DNA of 64,000 nt, taken from assembly GCF_003149455.1 (NCBI RefSeq), contig NZ_QFFK01000007.1, forward strand, positions 186,001-250,000. The letters are read 5' to 3'. The first letter of the stretch is position 1, and each line of letters begins with the position of its first letter. The notes under the pieces are model-generated. The model had not been told where the DNA came from. It made no database searches and saw only the letters and a list, made by a program, of their open reading frames with translations. Both the position numbers and the translations under genes were made by a program. The stretch is from Chitinophaga deserti (lineage in GTDB: Bacteria; Bacteroidota; Bacteroidia; Chitinophagales; Chitinophagaceae). Below, in pieces: positions 32,677 through 43,141 of the stretch.

Positions 32677-33258
32677 ATGCTGTTCAGGGAAAAAATCATG
32701 GAGGCCATCCGTAAAGGGCAGGTTAAAATTGCATACCGCCGCTGGAAAAGGCCTACTGTAAAGGCAGGGGGCACATTGCTCATCGCCATCGGCCAGCTGC
32801 ATATTGATGCGGTGGATGAAGTACCTTTGACGGATATCACGGAGCAAACCGCAAAAGCATCCGGATTTCCCAGCCGCAGTGCGCTGATCACGGAACTGGA
32901 CAAACGGCCGGGCATCTTATACCGCATCCGTTTTCATTATCTGGGAGATGATCCGCGCATCGCCCTCCGGGAAAATGATGAAGTGGAAGATAAGGAGATG
33001 GAACTGATTTTAAAGAAACTCCGCGGGCTGGACGAGCGCAGTCCTTTCGGCGCCTGGACGAAGCGTACCCTTGGCATAATAGCCCGTCGTCCGGAAGAAC
33101 GTGCCGGAGATCTGGCAGAGGCATTGCAGATCGATAAGGAATGGCTGAAGACCAGTATCCGGAAACTGAAGAACCTGGGCCTCACGGAGAGTAGGGACAT
33201 CGGGTACAGGCTGAGCCCGCGCGGAGAGAGGGTGCTGGAGGTCTGGAAGCGTCATTGA
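32677..33258 (+). CDS. ASCH-like domain fused to a winged-helix domain
   Basis: The N-terminal ~110 residues resemble an ASCH (PUA-like) RNA-binding domain: FREKIMEAIRKGQVKIAYRRWKRP, a strand GTLLIAIGQLHIDAVDEVPLTDITEQ, SRSALITEL and GILYRIRFHYLGDDPR. After a charged linker (ENDEVEDKEMELILKKL) the last ~70 residues form a winged helix (AGDLAEALQIDKEWLKTSIRKLKNLGLTESRDIGYRLSPRGERVLE). It would couple nucleotide or RNA recognition to DNA binding. It has no operon partner and begins 106 bp from the divergent FrnE-like gene. Confidence 0.75.
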   Translation: MLFREKIMEAIRKGQVKIAYRRWKRPTVKAGGTLLIAIGQLHIDAVDEVPLTDITEQTAKASGFPSRSALITELDKRPGILYRIRFHYLGDDPRIALRENDEVEDKEMELILKKLRGLDERSPFGAWTKRTLGIIARRPEERAGDLAEALQIDKEWLKTSIRKLKNLGLTESRDIGYRLSPRGERVLEVWKRH

Positions 33259-33337
33259 TGCTGCCAACCGTTTATAACACATTGCTTTGTATAACAAATA
33301 AATATCCCTAGTTTTCCCTTTTCTTAACAACAAAATT

Positions 33338-35299
33338 ATGCCTGCAATAATGCAAACGAAGAATTGGCTCGCCGCCCTGGCAGGGTGTGTCTGCATCTTT
33401 TCGTCGGCCGCCGCTCAGCAAAAAGCGTCCCTGTACAATGCCTACGAAGCTTTTAACCCGGATTTCTACCCTTCAAACGGTGATGATGTACGTACCGCCA
33501 GTGGCCGTCCCGGACACCGCTATTGGCAGAATGGCGCCGATTATAAGATCGACGTTACGTTTGATGATGTGAAGGAGACCATATCCGGCTCGGTAGTAAT
33601 CACTTACCGTAATAACAGCCCTGAAAATCTCCCTTTCCTGTGGCTGCAGCTGGATCAGAATATTTACCGCCTTTCTTCCCGCAGTGTTGCATCTACAGCA
33701 CCCACCGGAGGCCGTTGGGCCAACCGTAATTTTGACGGTGGTTATACCATTGGCAATGTAGCGGTACTCCAGGCAGGTAAAGCACAAAAAGTAACTTTCG
33801 ATGTGAACGATACCCGCATGCGGGTAGATCTTCCGCAGGCATTAAAGGCCAACGGCGGCAGCATTCAGCTGCAGGTGGATTTTTCGTTCCCCATTCCTGA
33901 ATACGGTACCGACCGTATGGGTATCCTAAATTCCAAGAATGGCCGCATTTACGAGATTGCCCAATGGTATCCGCGCATGTGCGTGTTCGATAACGTACTG
34001 GGCTGGAACACCCTGCCTTATATGGGACAGGGCGAGTTTTATCTCGAATACGGAAATATCGATTATACGGTTAATGCTCCAGCGGGCCACATCGTAGTAG
34101 GGTCAGGCGATCTGCTGAACCCTGCGGAAGTACTCACCCCCACACAGCTGGCCCGTTACAAACAGGCTGCTGCCAGTGATAAAACCGTAATGCTGCGCGA
34201 TCTTTCTGAAGTAAAGGATCCTGCTTCCCGCCCGGCGAAAGACCGCCTTACCTGGAAGTTCCGCTGCGCCAATACCCGCGACGTAGCCTGGGCTGCCAGC
34301 AAATCCTTTATCTGGGATGCTGCCCGCATCAACCTCCCCGAAGGTAAAAAGGCCCTCGCCATGAGCGTGTATCCTGAAGAAAGTGCGGGAGACTCCGCCT
34401 GGCGCCGCTCTACCGAGTTTGTAAAAGGCTGTATCGAACACTATTCCGAGAAATGGTATCCGTACACTTACCCTACAGCTATTAACGTGGCAGGCATCGT
34501 TGGCGGTATGGAATACCCCGGTATTGTGTTCTGCTCCGCACGTGCACAGAAAGCTGGCCTTTGGGGTGTAACCAATCACGAATTCGGCCACAACTGGTTC
34601 CCCATGATCGTGGGAAGTAACGAACGCCGATTCGGATGGATGGACGAAGGTTTTAATACTTTCATCAACGGTATTGCAGACAAAGCTTTTAATAAAGGAG
34701 AATTTGACCATAGCCAGCGCGACCGCCATGCACTGTCACGCATGATGTTCTTCGATTCCGCCAGTGCGGTACTGCACCGTCCGGATGTGATCCGTCCTGC
34801 CAGCTATGGCGTACTGGGTTACTTCAAACCTGCTGTGGGCCTCGACCTCCTGCGGGAAGTGGTACTGGGCGAAGAACGTTTTGACAAAGCTTTCAAATAT
34901 TACATCGATAACTGGGCATTTAAGCACCCTACGCAATGGGATTTCTTCCGTGCCATTGAGAACAGCTCAGGAGAAAGCCTCGACTGGTTCTGGCGCTCCT
35001 GGATCATTAATAACTGGAAAATAGATATGGCTGTAGGAACTGTTACCCAGCGGAACGACAGCACCACCGCCATCCAGGTGCTCTGCCTCGAAAAGGCGCC
35101 TATGCCTGTAGTGGTAGAGATCACCGAATCCAACGGCTCCACCTCCCGCGTGAACCTGCCCGTAGAAGTTTGGCAGTCCGGCGCTACCTGGACGTTCCAC
35201 CATATCTCAAAGGGTAAAGTGACCGGTGTAACGGTAGACCCTGATAAGGTGCTCCCTGACGTTAATTCTGTCAACAACTCCTGGAAAGGAGTTCCCTAA
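33338..35299 (+). CDS. Secreted M1-family aminopeptidase
   Basis: A 653-residue gluzincin with a signal peptide (ending SAAAQ); the ATG four codons later is an alternative start. The N-terminal beta-saddle (about 65-270) is followed by [10 protein letters not shown] (389-398), standing in for the GAMEN exopeptidase motif, and the zinc site [10 protein letters not shown] (His414, Glu415, His418). Glu437 in WMDEGFNTF is exactly 19 residues after His418. The catalytic Tyr is likely in the [11 protein letters not shown] region. It trims N-terminal residues from peptides outside the cytoplasm. Together with M16, S10 and P1 peptidases in this window it points to a peptide-scavenging lifestyle. Confidence 0.92.
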   Translation: MPAIMQTKNWLAALAGCVCIFSSAAAQQKASLYNAYEAFNPDFYPSNGDDVRTASGRPGHRYWQNGADYKIDVTFDDVKETISGSVVITYRNNSPENLPFLWLQLDQNIYRLSSRSVASTAPTGGRWANRNFDGGYTIGNVAVLQAGKAQKVTFDVNDTRMRVDLPQALKANGGSIQLQVDFSFPIPEYGTDRMGILNSKNGRIYEIAQWYPRMCVFDNVLGWNTLPYMGQGEFYLEYGNIDYTVNAPAGHIVVGSGDLLNPAEVLTPTQLARYKQAAASDKTVMLRDLSEVKDPASRPAKDRLTWKFRCANTRDVAWAASKSFIWDAARINLPEGKKALAMSVYPEESAGDSAWRRSTEFVKGCIEHYSEKWYPYTYPTAINVAGIVGGMEYPGIVFCSARAQKAGLWGVTNHEFGHNWFPMIVGSNERRFGWMDEGFNTFINGIADKAFNKGEFDHSQRDRHALSRMMFFDSASAVLHRPDVIRPASYGVLGYFKPAVGLDLLREVVLGEERFDKAFKYYIDNWAFKHPTQWDFFRAIENSSGESLDWFWRSWIINNWKIDMAVGTVTQRNDSTTAIQVLCLEKAPMPVVVEITESNGSTSRVNLPVEVWQSGATWTFHHISKGKVTGVTVDPDKVLPDVNSVNNSWKGVP

Positions 35300-35323
35300 C
35301 CGGGCTAACCAAAAAGTATTGTG

Positions 35324-35356
35324 AAGGGGCTGACTTAAAAGGTTAGCCCCTTTGCT
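35324..35356 (+). terminator. Hairpin terminator of the M1 aminopeptidase gene
   Basis: AAGGGGCTgAC pairs with GTtAGCCCCTT (one G-T wobble) and ends in a short TTTG tail. Confidence 0.6.
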
Positions 35357-35667
35357 ATTAAGCCCCTTTCTGCTATTATCCTATCATCTTCTACTTTTCA
35401 ACCTACTGACATCCTGCTGCCATCCTTCATCCATCCTTCATCCATCTCCAGCAAAATCAAGGGTTCGATGGAGGTTGGATGAAGGATGGATGAAGGATGG
35501 TAGAAGGGTTGTAGTATATTTGATTGATAATGAAATGTTTGTAATTATCGCTCCTTTGTACCCGACAAGACTGTACTGATAGTAAATTACCCCAAATTAA
35601 AACCCCTGCCTGTTACTTGCAGTAAATGCCCTTAATTCATTAAATTGAGGTAGTTCCACGATGACTC
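35357..35667. other. Gene-free stretch upstream of the PUL regulator
   Basis: No coding frame is convincing. It contains the long inverted repeat annotated separately and then about 165 bp of AT-rich leader before the hybrid-sensor start codon. No unambiguous -33/-7 promoter was found. Confidence 0.5.
35420..35500. repeat. 24-bp perfect inverted repeat built from a shorter direct repeat
   Basis: Bases 35420-35443 are the exact reverse complement of 35477-35500. Each arm is itself a tandem repetition of CCATCCTTCAT (reverse ATGAAGGATGG). CTCCA (35446-35450) and TGGAG (35469-35473) extend the pairing into the 33-nt loop. DNA or RNA here could extrude a long hairpin. Confidence 0.85.
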
Positions 35668-38600
35668 ATGTTTAAAAAACTACTGATCCCGCTATGTCTG
35701 CTGGTGCTTTGTTATGCCAGAGCGCAACAACCGGCGTATCCCTTTACCAGTCTCAACATCCATCACGGATTGAGTAACAACCAGGTTAATTGTATTTACA
35801 AAGACGACCGGGGGTTCCTGTGGTTTGGTACACTGGGAGGGTTGAACCGTTACGACGGAACCAATTTCCGCGTATTCAGGCATATATTTTCCGATTCCCT
35901 TTCCCTCAGCGACGACTATATCGTTTCCCTCTTTCCCGCGCCGGACAGGCGGATGTATATCCGTACCCGCAATGGAGACAACCTCTATGATCCGCGCAGC
36001 GAGCAGTTTATGCAGGCAGGGCCCTGGCTGAAGTCTAAGGGATTACCTGAAGCAGGGATGACGGCAATGGTGCTGACAGGAGATACCTGCTGGGCAGCCT
36101 ATGCAGACTCCGGACTATACCGGCTCCTGCCACAGGGGAAAGCCTCGCGTATAGCATTGCCTATGCGAACGGGTGTACGGATTGCAGATATCAAACAGGA
36201 AGATGAAAATCACCTGATGCTTTTATGGTTCGATGGTGCGCTGACACGGCTCGATATCCGTAACGGGCGTACCGTATGGCATTCAGAAGCGCTGTGTGAA
36301 GATGTTTCCCGTCCGCCGGTTACATTATCCCTTTTTATAGACGCACAGAAAGATTGCTGGGTTTATATGCCGGGTAGTGATTTTGGTGTGCTGTATTTCC
36401 AGACAGCAACAGGCAGTAAAAGGAGCATCTCAAGGAAAACAGGGATTCTTAACAACGATATCGTTAATAGCATTATACAGGACGATCACGGGCTGATGTG
36501 GATCGGTACGGATCATGGCGGTGTAAACGTTCTGGATAAACAAACCTTTCACGCCAGGTTCCTCATTAATCGACCGGAAGACTCCAAGAGCTTAGCCGAA
36601 AATGCTGTTTATGCATTGTATAAAGACAGGCAGGGCATTGTCTGGTGTGGCACTTATAAACGAGGCGTAAGTTATTTCGCGGAGAATAAGATGAAGTTTG
36701 CCCTCCATGAATTCAAACACGGCGATCCGCTGACGCTGCCGTATAATGATGTGAACTGTTTCGCGGAAGATAAGAAAGGCAACCTATGGATCGGTACCAA
36801 TGGCGGAGGACTGATATACTACGACCGGAAAGCACATACCTACCGGCAATACCGCCACAAGCCCGGCGATGAAAACTCGCTGAGCAATGATGTGATCGTG
36901 AGCCTGCATGTAGATAAAAGGGATCAGCTCTGGATCGGGTATTATTTCGGAGGGATGGATTACTTCAGCAACGGGCGCTTTACGCATTACCGGCATTCTG
37001 CGAAAGATGCCAACAGCCTGGCTAATAAAACCGTCTGGAAGCTGTATGAAGACAGCCGCAACAATTTCTGGGTAGGCACACTGGGCGGCGGCCTCGACCG
37101 TTTTGACCGCAGCAATGGTATATTCTATCATAACAATGCGGATATGGCCAATTCAGTCCATTCCAATTACATTACCGCTTTTGCAGAAACGCCCGGGGGC
37201 GATTTATGGATAGGCACCGCCTACGGCATCGATGTGCTGGATAAATCAAAGGGCATATTCATACACCTGTTGCGCAGTACCCATCAGCTCAGTAACGACA
37301 ACGTAACTTCCCTGCTTTGCGACCGCCAGGGCCGTATGTGGGCCGGTACACGCGAAGGACTGAGCTATTACGATCCTGCCTCCCGCAACTTCCGCACTTT
37401 CAGGATAACAGACGGTTTGCCTGATAACACAATTGTAAGCATGCTGGAAGACGATAACGGGTGGCTGTGGGTGAGTACCACCCGCGGTTTATCGCGTATT
37501 CGGGCAACCGGTGTGGGGAACGATCTGGTGATCTCCTGCCGGAATTATGATGAGCAGGACGGGTTGCAGGGTAAAGTATTCAACGTGAATGCAGCATTGC
37601 GCCTGCGGAGTGGGGAAATGGTGTTTGGTGGGGCCGATGGCTTCAATTTGTTTAACCCTGCAGAAATCAAGGAAAGCAGAACGCCACCTGCACTCGTATT
37701 CACCGGTCTGCAGTTATTCAACAAAACGATCGGAGCGGGAGAGAGCTTTCGCGGGCATGTAGTGCTCGATGCTTCTCTACCCGAAACCCGCAGTATAAAC
37801 CTGCGGTATAATGAGAATGATTTTTCAGTGGATTTCGCTTCCCTGAATTTCCGGCATGCCGACAAGAACCGGTATGAATACAAGCTGGAAGGCTTCAATA
37901 AAGAATGGATGCTGACAGATGGTAAGACCCGGCGCATCTCTTACACCAACATCAACCCGGGTAATTATACCCTGCATGTACGCTCATCTCCCGAAGACGG
38001 GAATCCTACAGGCGGGAGCATTTCCCTCCAGATACGGATACTATCGCCCTGGTGGGCTACCGGCTGGGCATATACGGCGTATGTATTGCTCCTGATAGCG
38101 GCATTGTACCTTGGGAGGCAGGCAATTATCCGCCGTGCCCACCGCAGGTTTGCATTACAGAACGAGCGAAAGGAGGCACAGCGGCTGCACGAAATGGATA
38201 TGATGAAGATCAAACTCCTGACCAATGTAAGCCACGAACTGCGGACACCGGTTTCCCTGATACTGTCGCCCATTGAAGATTTCATCAGGCGTTCGGACGA
38301 TGAAGGAGAGCGGCAGCAGTTCCAGTTGATACGTAGGAATGCACGGCGCCTGCTGAACCTGGTTAACCAGCTCATGGATTTCAGGAAAATGGAAATGCAG
38401 GAATTGCGGACGGATGCGGTACCGGGGGAGCTGATGGGCTTTCTCCGGGAATCTGTCCAGTCATTTTCTGATCTGGCAGAAAGGAAGGGCGTTGCATTAA
38501 CATACAGTGCCAATACCGGTCAGCTACATGTCCGCTTCGACCACGATAAATTGGAGCGTATCGTCTTCAACCTGCTTTCCAACGCATTTAAATTTACACC

Positions 38601-39726
38601 TGCCGGCGGAACGGTAGAAGTGACGGCCTCTGTTACCCCGGAAGAAGAGCGTGCCTGGCTGGAGCTGCGCGTACGGGATACCGGCATAGGGATACCGCCC
38701 GACAGAATCGGGAAGATCTTTGAACGCTACTTCCAGGCCGACCAGCGGAGTGCATTTGTGAGTCCGGGTAGTGGCATCGGCCTTGCCATCACGCGGGAGT
38801 TCGTTACCATGCAGCACGGAACGGTGGAGGTGGAGAGCATACCTGATCAGGGCAGCTGCTTTACCGTGCGCATTCCATATGATTTATCGGCCTACGATGC
38901 ACCGGAGCACATCGCAAACGATACCCATGTACCTGCAGCTCCCCTGAAAGTTCCGGAAGCAGCCTCGCGGAAAGGGAAACGCAAACAAACCATTTTGCTG
39001 GTGGAAGACACGGAAGATTTCCGCTTTTACCTCAAGGAGAACCTGCAGGAGTATTATAATGTACTGGAAGCGGCCGATGGGGAGGCGGGATGGCAGGCAG
39101 CCCTTTCTGCTCAGCCAGACCTGGTGGTGAGCGATATTACCATGCCGGGAATGGATGGCCTGGCCCTTTGCCGGAAGATACGGAGCCACGCCCGTACCCG
39201 CCAGATCCCTGTGATCCTGCTCACCGCCATGGGAGAGGAGAACATTCAGCTGCAGGGCCTGGATGCCGGCGCGGCGGATTACCTTGTGAAGCCCTTTAGT
39301 TTCGAGATCATGCTGTCACGCGTACGGAATCTGCTGGAAAGGAAGGCGCCCGTGCAATGGGTGATCCCGAAAGATGCGGAGCCGGAGCAACTCTCGGCCG
39401 ACGAGAAGTTTATGCAACGTGCTTTGGAGATCGTGGAAAAGAACCTGTCGGACGCAGAATTCTCAGTGGAGGCACTCAGCAGGGAACTTTGTATGAACCG
39501 TGTTTCTGTTTACAAAAGGATTTACGCTCTTTCCGGGCAGCCGCCCATCGAGTTCATACGGTCGGTACGGTTACGGCGTGCTGCCGACCTCCTGGTGAAG
39601 ACGGAAATGAACATCGCGGAGGTAGCTTATGAAGTAGGATTCAATAACCCCAAATATTTCGCGCGTTACTTCAAAATGGCATACCACATGCTGCCTTCGG
39701 CCTATGCAACGGCCATGCGCAAGTAA
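35668..39726 (+). CDS. Hybrid two-component system sensor/AraC regulator of a PUL
   Basis: A 1352-residue one-protein phosphorelay. Order: signal peptide (to about 20), about 14 Reg_prop propeller repeats (GLSNNQVNCIYKDDRGFLWFGT type, about 30-690), a Y_Y_Y domain (about 705-790), and a transmembrane helix (about 797-816). Then come HisKA with phosphoacceptor His856 in SHELRTP, HATPase_c (Asn972 region, DTGIGIP near 1003, GSGIGLAITREF), a receiver with Asp1156 in SDITMPG, and a C-terminal AraC HTH (about 1250-1350). The periplasmic propeller binds a glycan fragment, and the AraC domain activates the locus. It directly precedes the SusC gene. Confidence 0.96.
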   Translation: MFKKLLIPLCLLVLCYARAQQPAYPFTSLNIHHGLSNNQVNCIYKDDRGFLWFGTLGGLNRYDGTNFRVFRHIFSDSLSLSDDYIVSLFPAPDRRMYIRTRNGDNLYDPRSEQFMQAGPWLKSKGLPEAGMTAMVLTGDTCWAAYADSGLYRLLPQGKASRIALPMRTGVRIADIKQEDENHLMLLWFDGALTRLDIRNGRTVWHSEALCEDVSRPPVTLSLFIDAQKDCWVYMPGSDFGVLYFQTATGSKRSISRKTGILNNDIVNSIIQDDHGLMWIGTDHGGVNVLDKQTFHARFLINRPEDSKSLAENAVYALYKDRQGIVWCGTYKRGVSYFAENKMKFALHEFKHGDPLTLPYNDVNCFAEDKKGNLWIGTNGGGLIYYDRKAHTYRQYRHKPGDENSLSNDVIVSLHVDKRDQLWIGYYFGGMDYFSNGRFTHYRHSAKDANSLANKTVWKLYEDSRNNFWVGTLGGGLDRFDRSNGIFYHNNADMANSVHSNYITAFAETPGGDLWIGTAYGIDVLDKSKGIFIHLLRSTHQLSNDNVTSLLCDRQGRMWAGTREGLSYYDPASRNFRTFRITDGLPDNTIVSMLEDDNGWLWVSTTRGLSRIRATGVGNDLVISCRNYDEQDGLQGKVFNVNAALRLRSGEMVFGGADGFNLFNPAEIKESRTPPALVFTGLQLFNKTIGAGESFRGHVVLDASLPETRSINLRYNENDFSVDFASLNFRHADKNRYEYKLEGFNKEWMLTDGKTRRISYTNINPGNYTLHVRSSPEDGNPTGGSISLQIRILSPWWATGWAYTAYVLLLIAALYLGRQAIIRRAHRRFALQNERKEAQRLHEMDMMKIKLLTNVSHELRTPVSLILSPIEDFIRRSDDEGERQQFQLIRRNARRLLNLVNQLMDFRKMEMQELRTDAVPGELMGFLRESVQSFSDLAERKGVALTYSANTGQLHVRFDHDKLERIVFNLLSNAFKFTPAGGTVEVTASVTPEEERAWLELRVRDTGIGIPPDRIGKIFERYFQADQRSAFVSPGSGIGLAITREFVTMQHGTVEVESIPDQGSCFTVRIPYDLSAYDAPEHIANDTHVPAAPLKVPEAASRKGKRKQTILLVEDTEDFRFYLKENLQEYYNVLEAADGEAGWQAALSAQPDLVVSDITMPGMDGLALCRKIRSHARTRQIPVILLTAMGEENIQLQGLDAGAADYLVKPFSFEIMLSRVRNLLERKAPVQWVIPKDAEPEQLSADEKFMQRALEIVEKNLSDAEFSVEALSRELCMNRVSVYKRIYALSGQPPIEFIRSVRLRRAADLLVKTEMNIAEVAYEVGFNNPKYFARYFKMAYHMLPSAYATAMRK

Positions 39727-39924
39727 GGAAGGCAACAAATGATACCTGTGGAATTAACATTCTGACCCCCTGGCGGCAACATTACAGCCCCGCATTTTAA
39801 ACAATGTCATACCCTGCTATCCGGATAATCCCGATACTTTTATCGAGACCTTACAACGCGGGTCCCAGTTTACAATAGTCAACCAAATCAACGCGCAAAC
39901 ATTCCACACATTAACATTCTACGT

Positions 39925-42900
39925 ATGAAAAAAATCAGTTTAGCGGGGAAATCGAGCCCGGTCTGGTGGATACTCCTCTGCCTATGGCTGGCCCATGTTC
40001 CCATTCTCGCCCAAACTCCTCCTGACCAAAGGCGTACTATTACCGGTCTTGTGACCGACCGCGATTCACGGCAGCCTATACCCGGTGCTACCGTCGCCAT
40101 AAAGGGCACCTCCAGGGGCGTGGCTACCAATGCTGAAGGCCGCTTCAGTATAGAGGCCAAAACGGGAGATGTACTGGGTATCTCTTTCGTGGGCATGTCG
40201 GCCCAGGAAATCAAGGTAGGCAGTGCTTCCTCTTACAACGTTACCCTCGAAACCGACAGCAAAACCCTCAGTGATGTAATTGTGGTAGGGTATGGCAAAA
40301 TGAAGAAGACCGATCAGAGCAGTGCCCAGGTATCCGTATCAGCCGCTGATATCGGCCGTACGATCAATACCACCATCGATCAGGCCTTACAGGGCAGGGC
40401 CGCGGGTGTGTATGTAACGCAGAACTCCGGTCAGCCCGGTGGCGGCGTATCGGTGGTAATCCGCGGGATCAATACCCTTAGCGGCACCAATGAGCCGTTG
40501 TATGTGATAGACGGGGTTCAGATTCAGCCTGCCACCGTTTCCTACGGCAATACCAGTTCCGTAAACCCCCTGGCCGGTATCAACTCCAACGATATTGAGT
40601 CTATGGAAATACTGCAGGGGCCATCAGCTACGGCCATTTACGGTTCCCGTGCCACTAACGGCGTAGTTTTGGTAACTACCCGCAGGGGCAGGATGGGGCA
40701 GATGAAAGTGGGATATAACTATTTATATACGCTGCAGGACAAGCCGGATGAAGTAGCGACACTCAACCTCCGCCAGTTCGCCATTATGAATAATGAAATT
40801 GCAGCCCTTCTGAACCGTACACCCACCCCCGAATTCCAGAATCCTTCTGTTTTGGGTGACGGTACCCGCTGGCAGCAGGAGCTCTTTAAAACCGCTCCGT
40901 TGCAAAGGCATCAGCTAACTGTCAGCGGTGGTACTGAGCGCACAGGTTATTATATCTCCGGTGAGTATTTCGATCAGGAAGGGGTGGCCGTTGGGTCAGA
41001 CTTCAAACGCTACAGCTTCCGCCTTAATATGGACAATCAATTGTTCAAATGGCTGAAGCTCAGTACCAACGTTAACTTTTACCAGACGAAAGAAAAACTG
41101 TCGTCTACCAGTGAAGACGTGATCCGCAATGCCATCAACCTTGCACCGAACGTTCCGGTGAAGAACGCGGATGGTTCCTGGGGAGGCGCTACAGAAAATG
41201 AATACGGCAGCAATGCCAAGTATGCACCGCTTAACCCCGTAGCCATCGCCAATCTCATTAGTAATGATCTGAAACGGACAGGCGGCATGGGTGGTATGAC
41301 GGCAGAAGTAGGGATCATTAAAGGCCTTACTTTCCGGACCAGCTTTAACGGCAACTTCGAGTTTTTCGACGGTGTGAAATTTACCCCCACTTACCGGCTG
41401 GGTTACAACGCCAATGAGAAAGCCAGCATGTCGGTGCAGAACAATAAGAATTTCTACTGGAACCTGAACGAGCTGCTGCAGTATACCACGCAGTTCGGTA
41501 AGCACTCCATTAACGCCATGGCAAGCCACGAAGCGCAGGCCTGGAATTATGAAGGTTACAACATTACCCGCACCGGCTTTGCCAGCAACGAGATCCCGTC
41601 CATTAACCTCGGTGATGCGCAGGGGCAAACTACAGGCGGTAACAAAGGCTCCGGCGCACTGGAGTCCTGGCTGGGCCGCGTTATCTATACTTATGACGAT
41701 AAGTACATCCTGCAGGTGGCAGGGCGTGCGGATGGCTCGTCCAACTTCGGTACCAACAACCGCTGGGGATACTTCCCTTCAGTTTCTGCAGCCTGGCGTG
41801 TTTCCCGCGAACCTTTTATGCAGTCGCTCGACATGATCAGCGACCTGAAGCTGCGTGCAGAGTTCGGTACTACAGGTAACAGCGGCAGCGGTGGTGCGCA
41901 ATTCAGCTCCCTGTCGTCAGTAACCACTCCATGGGGAGCAGGTTTCAGAACAGGGCAGTATGGTAACGCCGATCTGAAATGGGAATCTACCGAAACCAAA
42001 AACATCGGCCTGAACCTGGGGCTGTTCAAAGACAGGATCCAGATCGAAGCAGATTATTACATCCGCGAAACCGATAATCTCCTCATGCCTAACCCGCTGC
42101 CCGCTTACATGGGTACGCAGGGCGAAGGGGCCATCAGCGCACCGATCGTAAATATCGGATCCATGAAAAACCGCGGATTCGGGATTACGGTGAATACAAC
42201 CAATGTCAACAGGAATGGTTTCACCTGGAAAACGAATTTCAACATCTCCTCTTTCAAAACTGAGATTACCAAGTTCTATTCCGACGCTGCCTTCCTGAGC
42301 CGCAGCGCGTGGTATATGAATAACTTCACTTCCCGCTCCGCCATTGGCCAGGCTCCCTGGATGTTCTGGGGATATGTGGCAGACGGGATCTTCCAGTCTG
42401 AAGAAGAAGTACGGAAAAGCGCTATACCTACGCAGGCCGACGGTTCGCCGCTGCCCATCGCTAAAGACGGTGGCGTTTGGGTAGGAGATATCAAATACAA
42501 AGACCTTAATAACGATAATAAGATCGATTCCCGCGACCAGACCTATATCGGTAACCCCTGGCCCAAGCTGACTTACGGCCTTACCAATACCTTTTCCTGG
42601 AAAGGGTTTGATCTGAGCATTCTGCTGACAGGCGCCTCCGGGAATGATATCTACAACTACGTACGTTATAACAATGCCAATCCCAATAATATCAACCTGG
42701 GCCGCAACCTCATGTCGGAAGCATTTGATTATGCACGCATAGTGAAAGATGCCGGTGGAAAGGATGTGATTTCGAACCCCGGCACCAGGATACCACGTAT
42801 TGTGGGTACCGATGTAAATGGCAATGGCAACCGTTTCACGAACTTCTTTGTGGAAGATGGTTCTTATATCCGAATCAAAAACGTGCAACTGGGATATATA

Positions 42901-43122
42901 GTGCCGTCGGAATGGCTCAGCCGCCAGCGCGTGGTACGCTCTATCCGGGTTACACTGGGTGCGCAGAACCTGCATACGTTCACGAAGTACAGCGGGTTTG
43001 ATCCCGAAGTAGGCGCCTATCTGGGTAAAGAAGTGCAGCTCAGCAGCCAGCTGATTGCTGTAGACGCCGGACGCTATCCGCTCACCCGCATGTATTCCGC
43101 TGCCGTGGCTGTTGATTTTTAA
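39925..43122 (+). CDS. susC: SusC/RagA-family TonB-dependent glycan transporter
   Basis: A 1065-residue outer-membrane transporter. It has a signal peptide (about 1-30, ending PILAQ), a CarboxypepD_reg-like domain (about 37-120: TGLVTDRDSRQPIPGATVAI), then the TonB-box-like VIVVGYGKMKK. The plug (about 120-240: GINTLSGTNEPLYVIDG, LQGPSATAIYGSRATNGVVLV) is followed by the barrel ending in a C-terminal Phe. It forms the channel that its SusD lipoprotein lids. The SusD gene starts 19 bp after the stop, so the two are in one operon with the downstream glycan-binding protein and glycosidase. Confidence 0.96.
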   Translation: MKKISLAGKSSPVWWILLCLWLAHVPILAQTPPDQRRTITGLVTDRDSRQPIPGATVAIKGTSRGVATNAEGRFSIEAKTGDVLGISFVGMSAQEIKVGSASSYNVTLETDSKTLSDVIVVGYGKMKKTDQSSAQVSVSAADIGRTINTTIDQALQGRAAGVYVTQNSGQPGGGVSVVIRGINTLSGTNEPLYVIDGVQIQPATVSYGNTSSVNPLAGINSNDIESMEILQGPSATAIYGSRATNGVVLVTTRRGRMGQMKVGYNYLYTLQDKPDEVATLNLRQFAIMNNEIAALLNRTPTPEFQNPSVLGDGTRWQQELFKTAPLQRHQLTVSGGTERTGYYISGEYFDQEGVAVGSDFKRYSFRLNMDNQLFKWLKLSTNVNFYQTKEKLSSTSEDVIRNAINLAPNVPVKNADGSWGGATENEYGSNAKYAPLNPVAIANLISNDLKRTGGMGGMTAEVGIIKGLTFRTSFNGNFEFFDGVKFTPTYRLGYNANEKASMSVQNNKNFYWNLNELLQYTTQFGKHSINAMASHEAQAWNYEGYNITRTGFASNEIPSINLGDAQGQTTGGNKGSGALESWLGRVIYTYDDKYILQVAGRADGSSNFGTNNRWGYFPSVSAAWRVSREPFMQSLDMISDLKLRAEFGTTGNSGSGGAQFSSLSSVTTPWGAGFRTGQYGNADLKWESTETKNIGLNLGLFKDRIQIEADYYIRETDNLLMPNPLPAYMGTQGEGAISAPIVNIGSMKNRGFGITVNTTNVNRNGFTWKTNFNISSFKTEITKFYSDAAFLSRSAWYMNNFTSRSAIGQAPWMFWGYVADGIFQSEEEVRKSAIPTQADGSPLPIAKDGGVWVGDIKYKDLNNDNKIDSRDQTYIGNPWPKLTYGLTNTFSWKGFDLSILLTGASGNDIYNYVRYNNANPNNINLGRNLMSEAFDYARIVKDAGGKDVISNPGTRIPRIVGTDVNGNGNRFTNFFVEDGSYIRIKNVQLGYIVPSEWLSRQRVVRSIRVTLGAQNLHTFTKYSGFDPEVGAYLGKEVQLSSQLIAVDAGRYPLTRMYSAAVAVDF

Positions 43123-43141
43123 GCATCTAAAATTCCGAATT

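Noticed and set aside
32571..32927. N-terminal extension of the FrnE-like protein
   Set aside because: The 119 upstream codons lack family similarity, run antisense to the ASCH-wHTH gene and give Ser/Arg/Cys-rich, shadow-like sequence.
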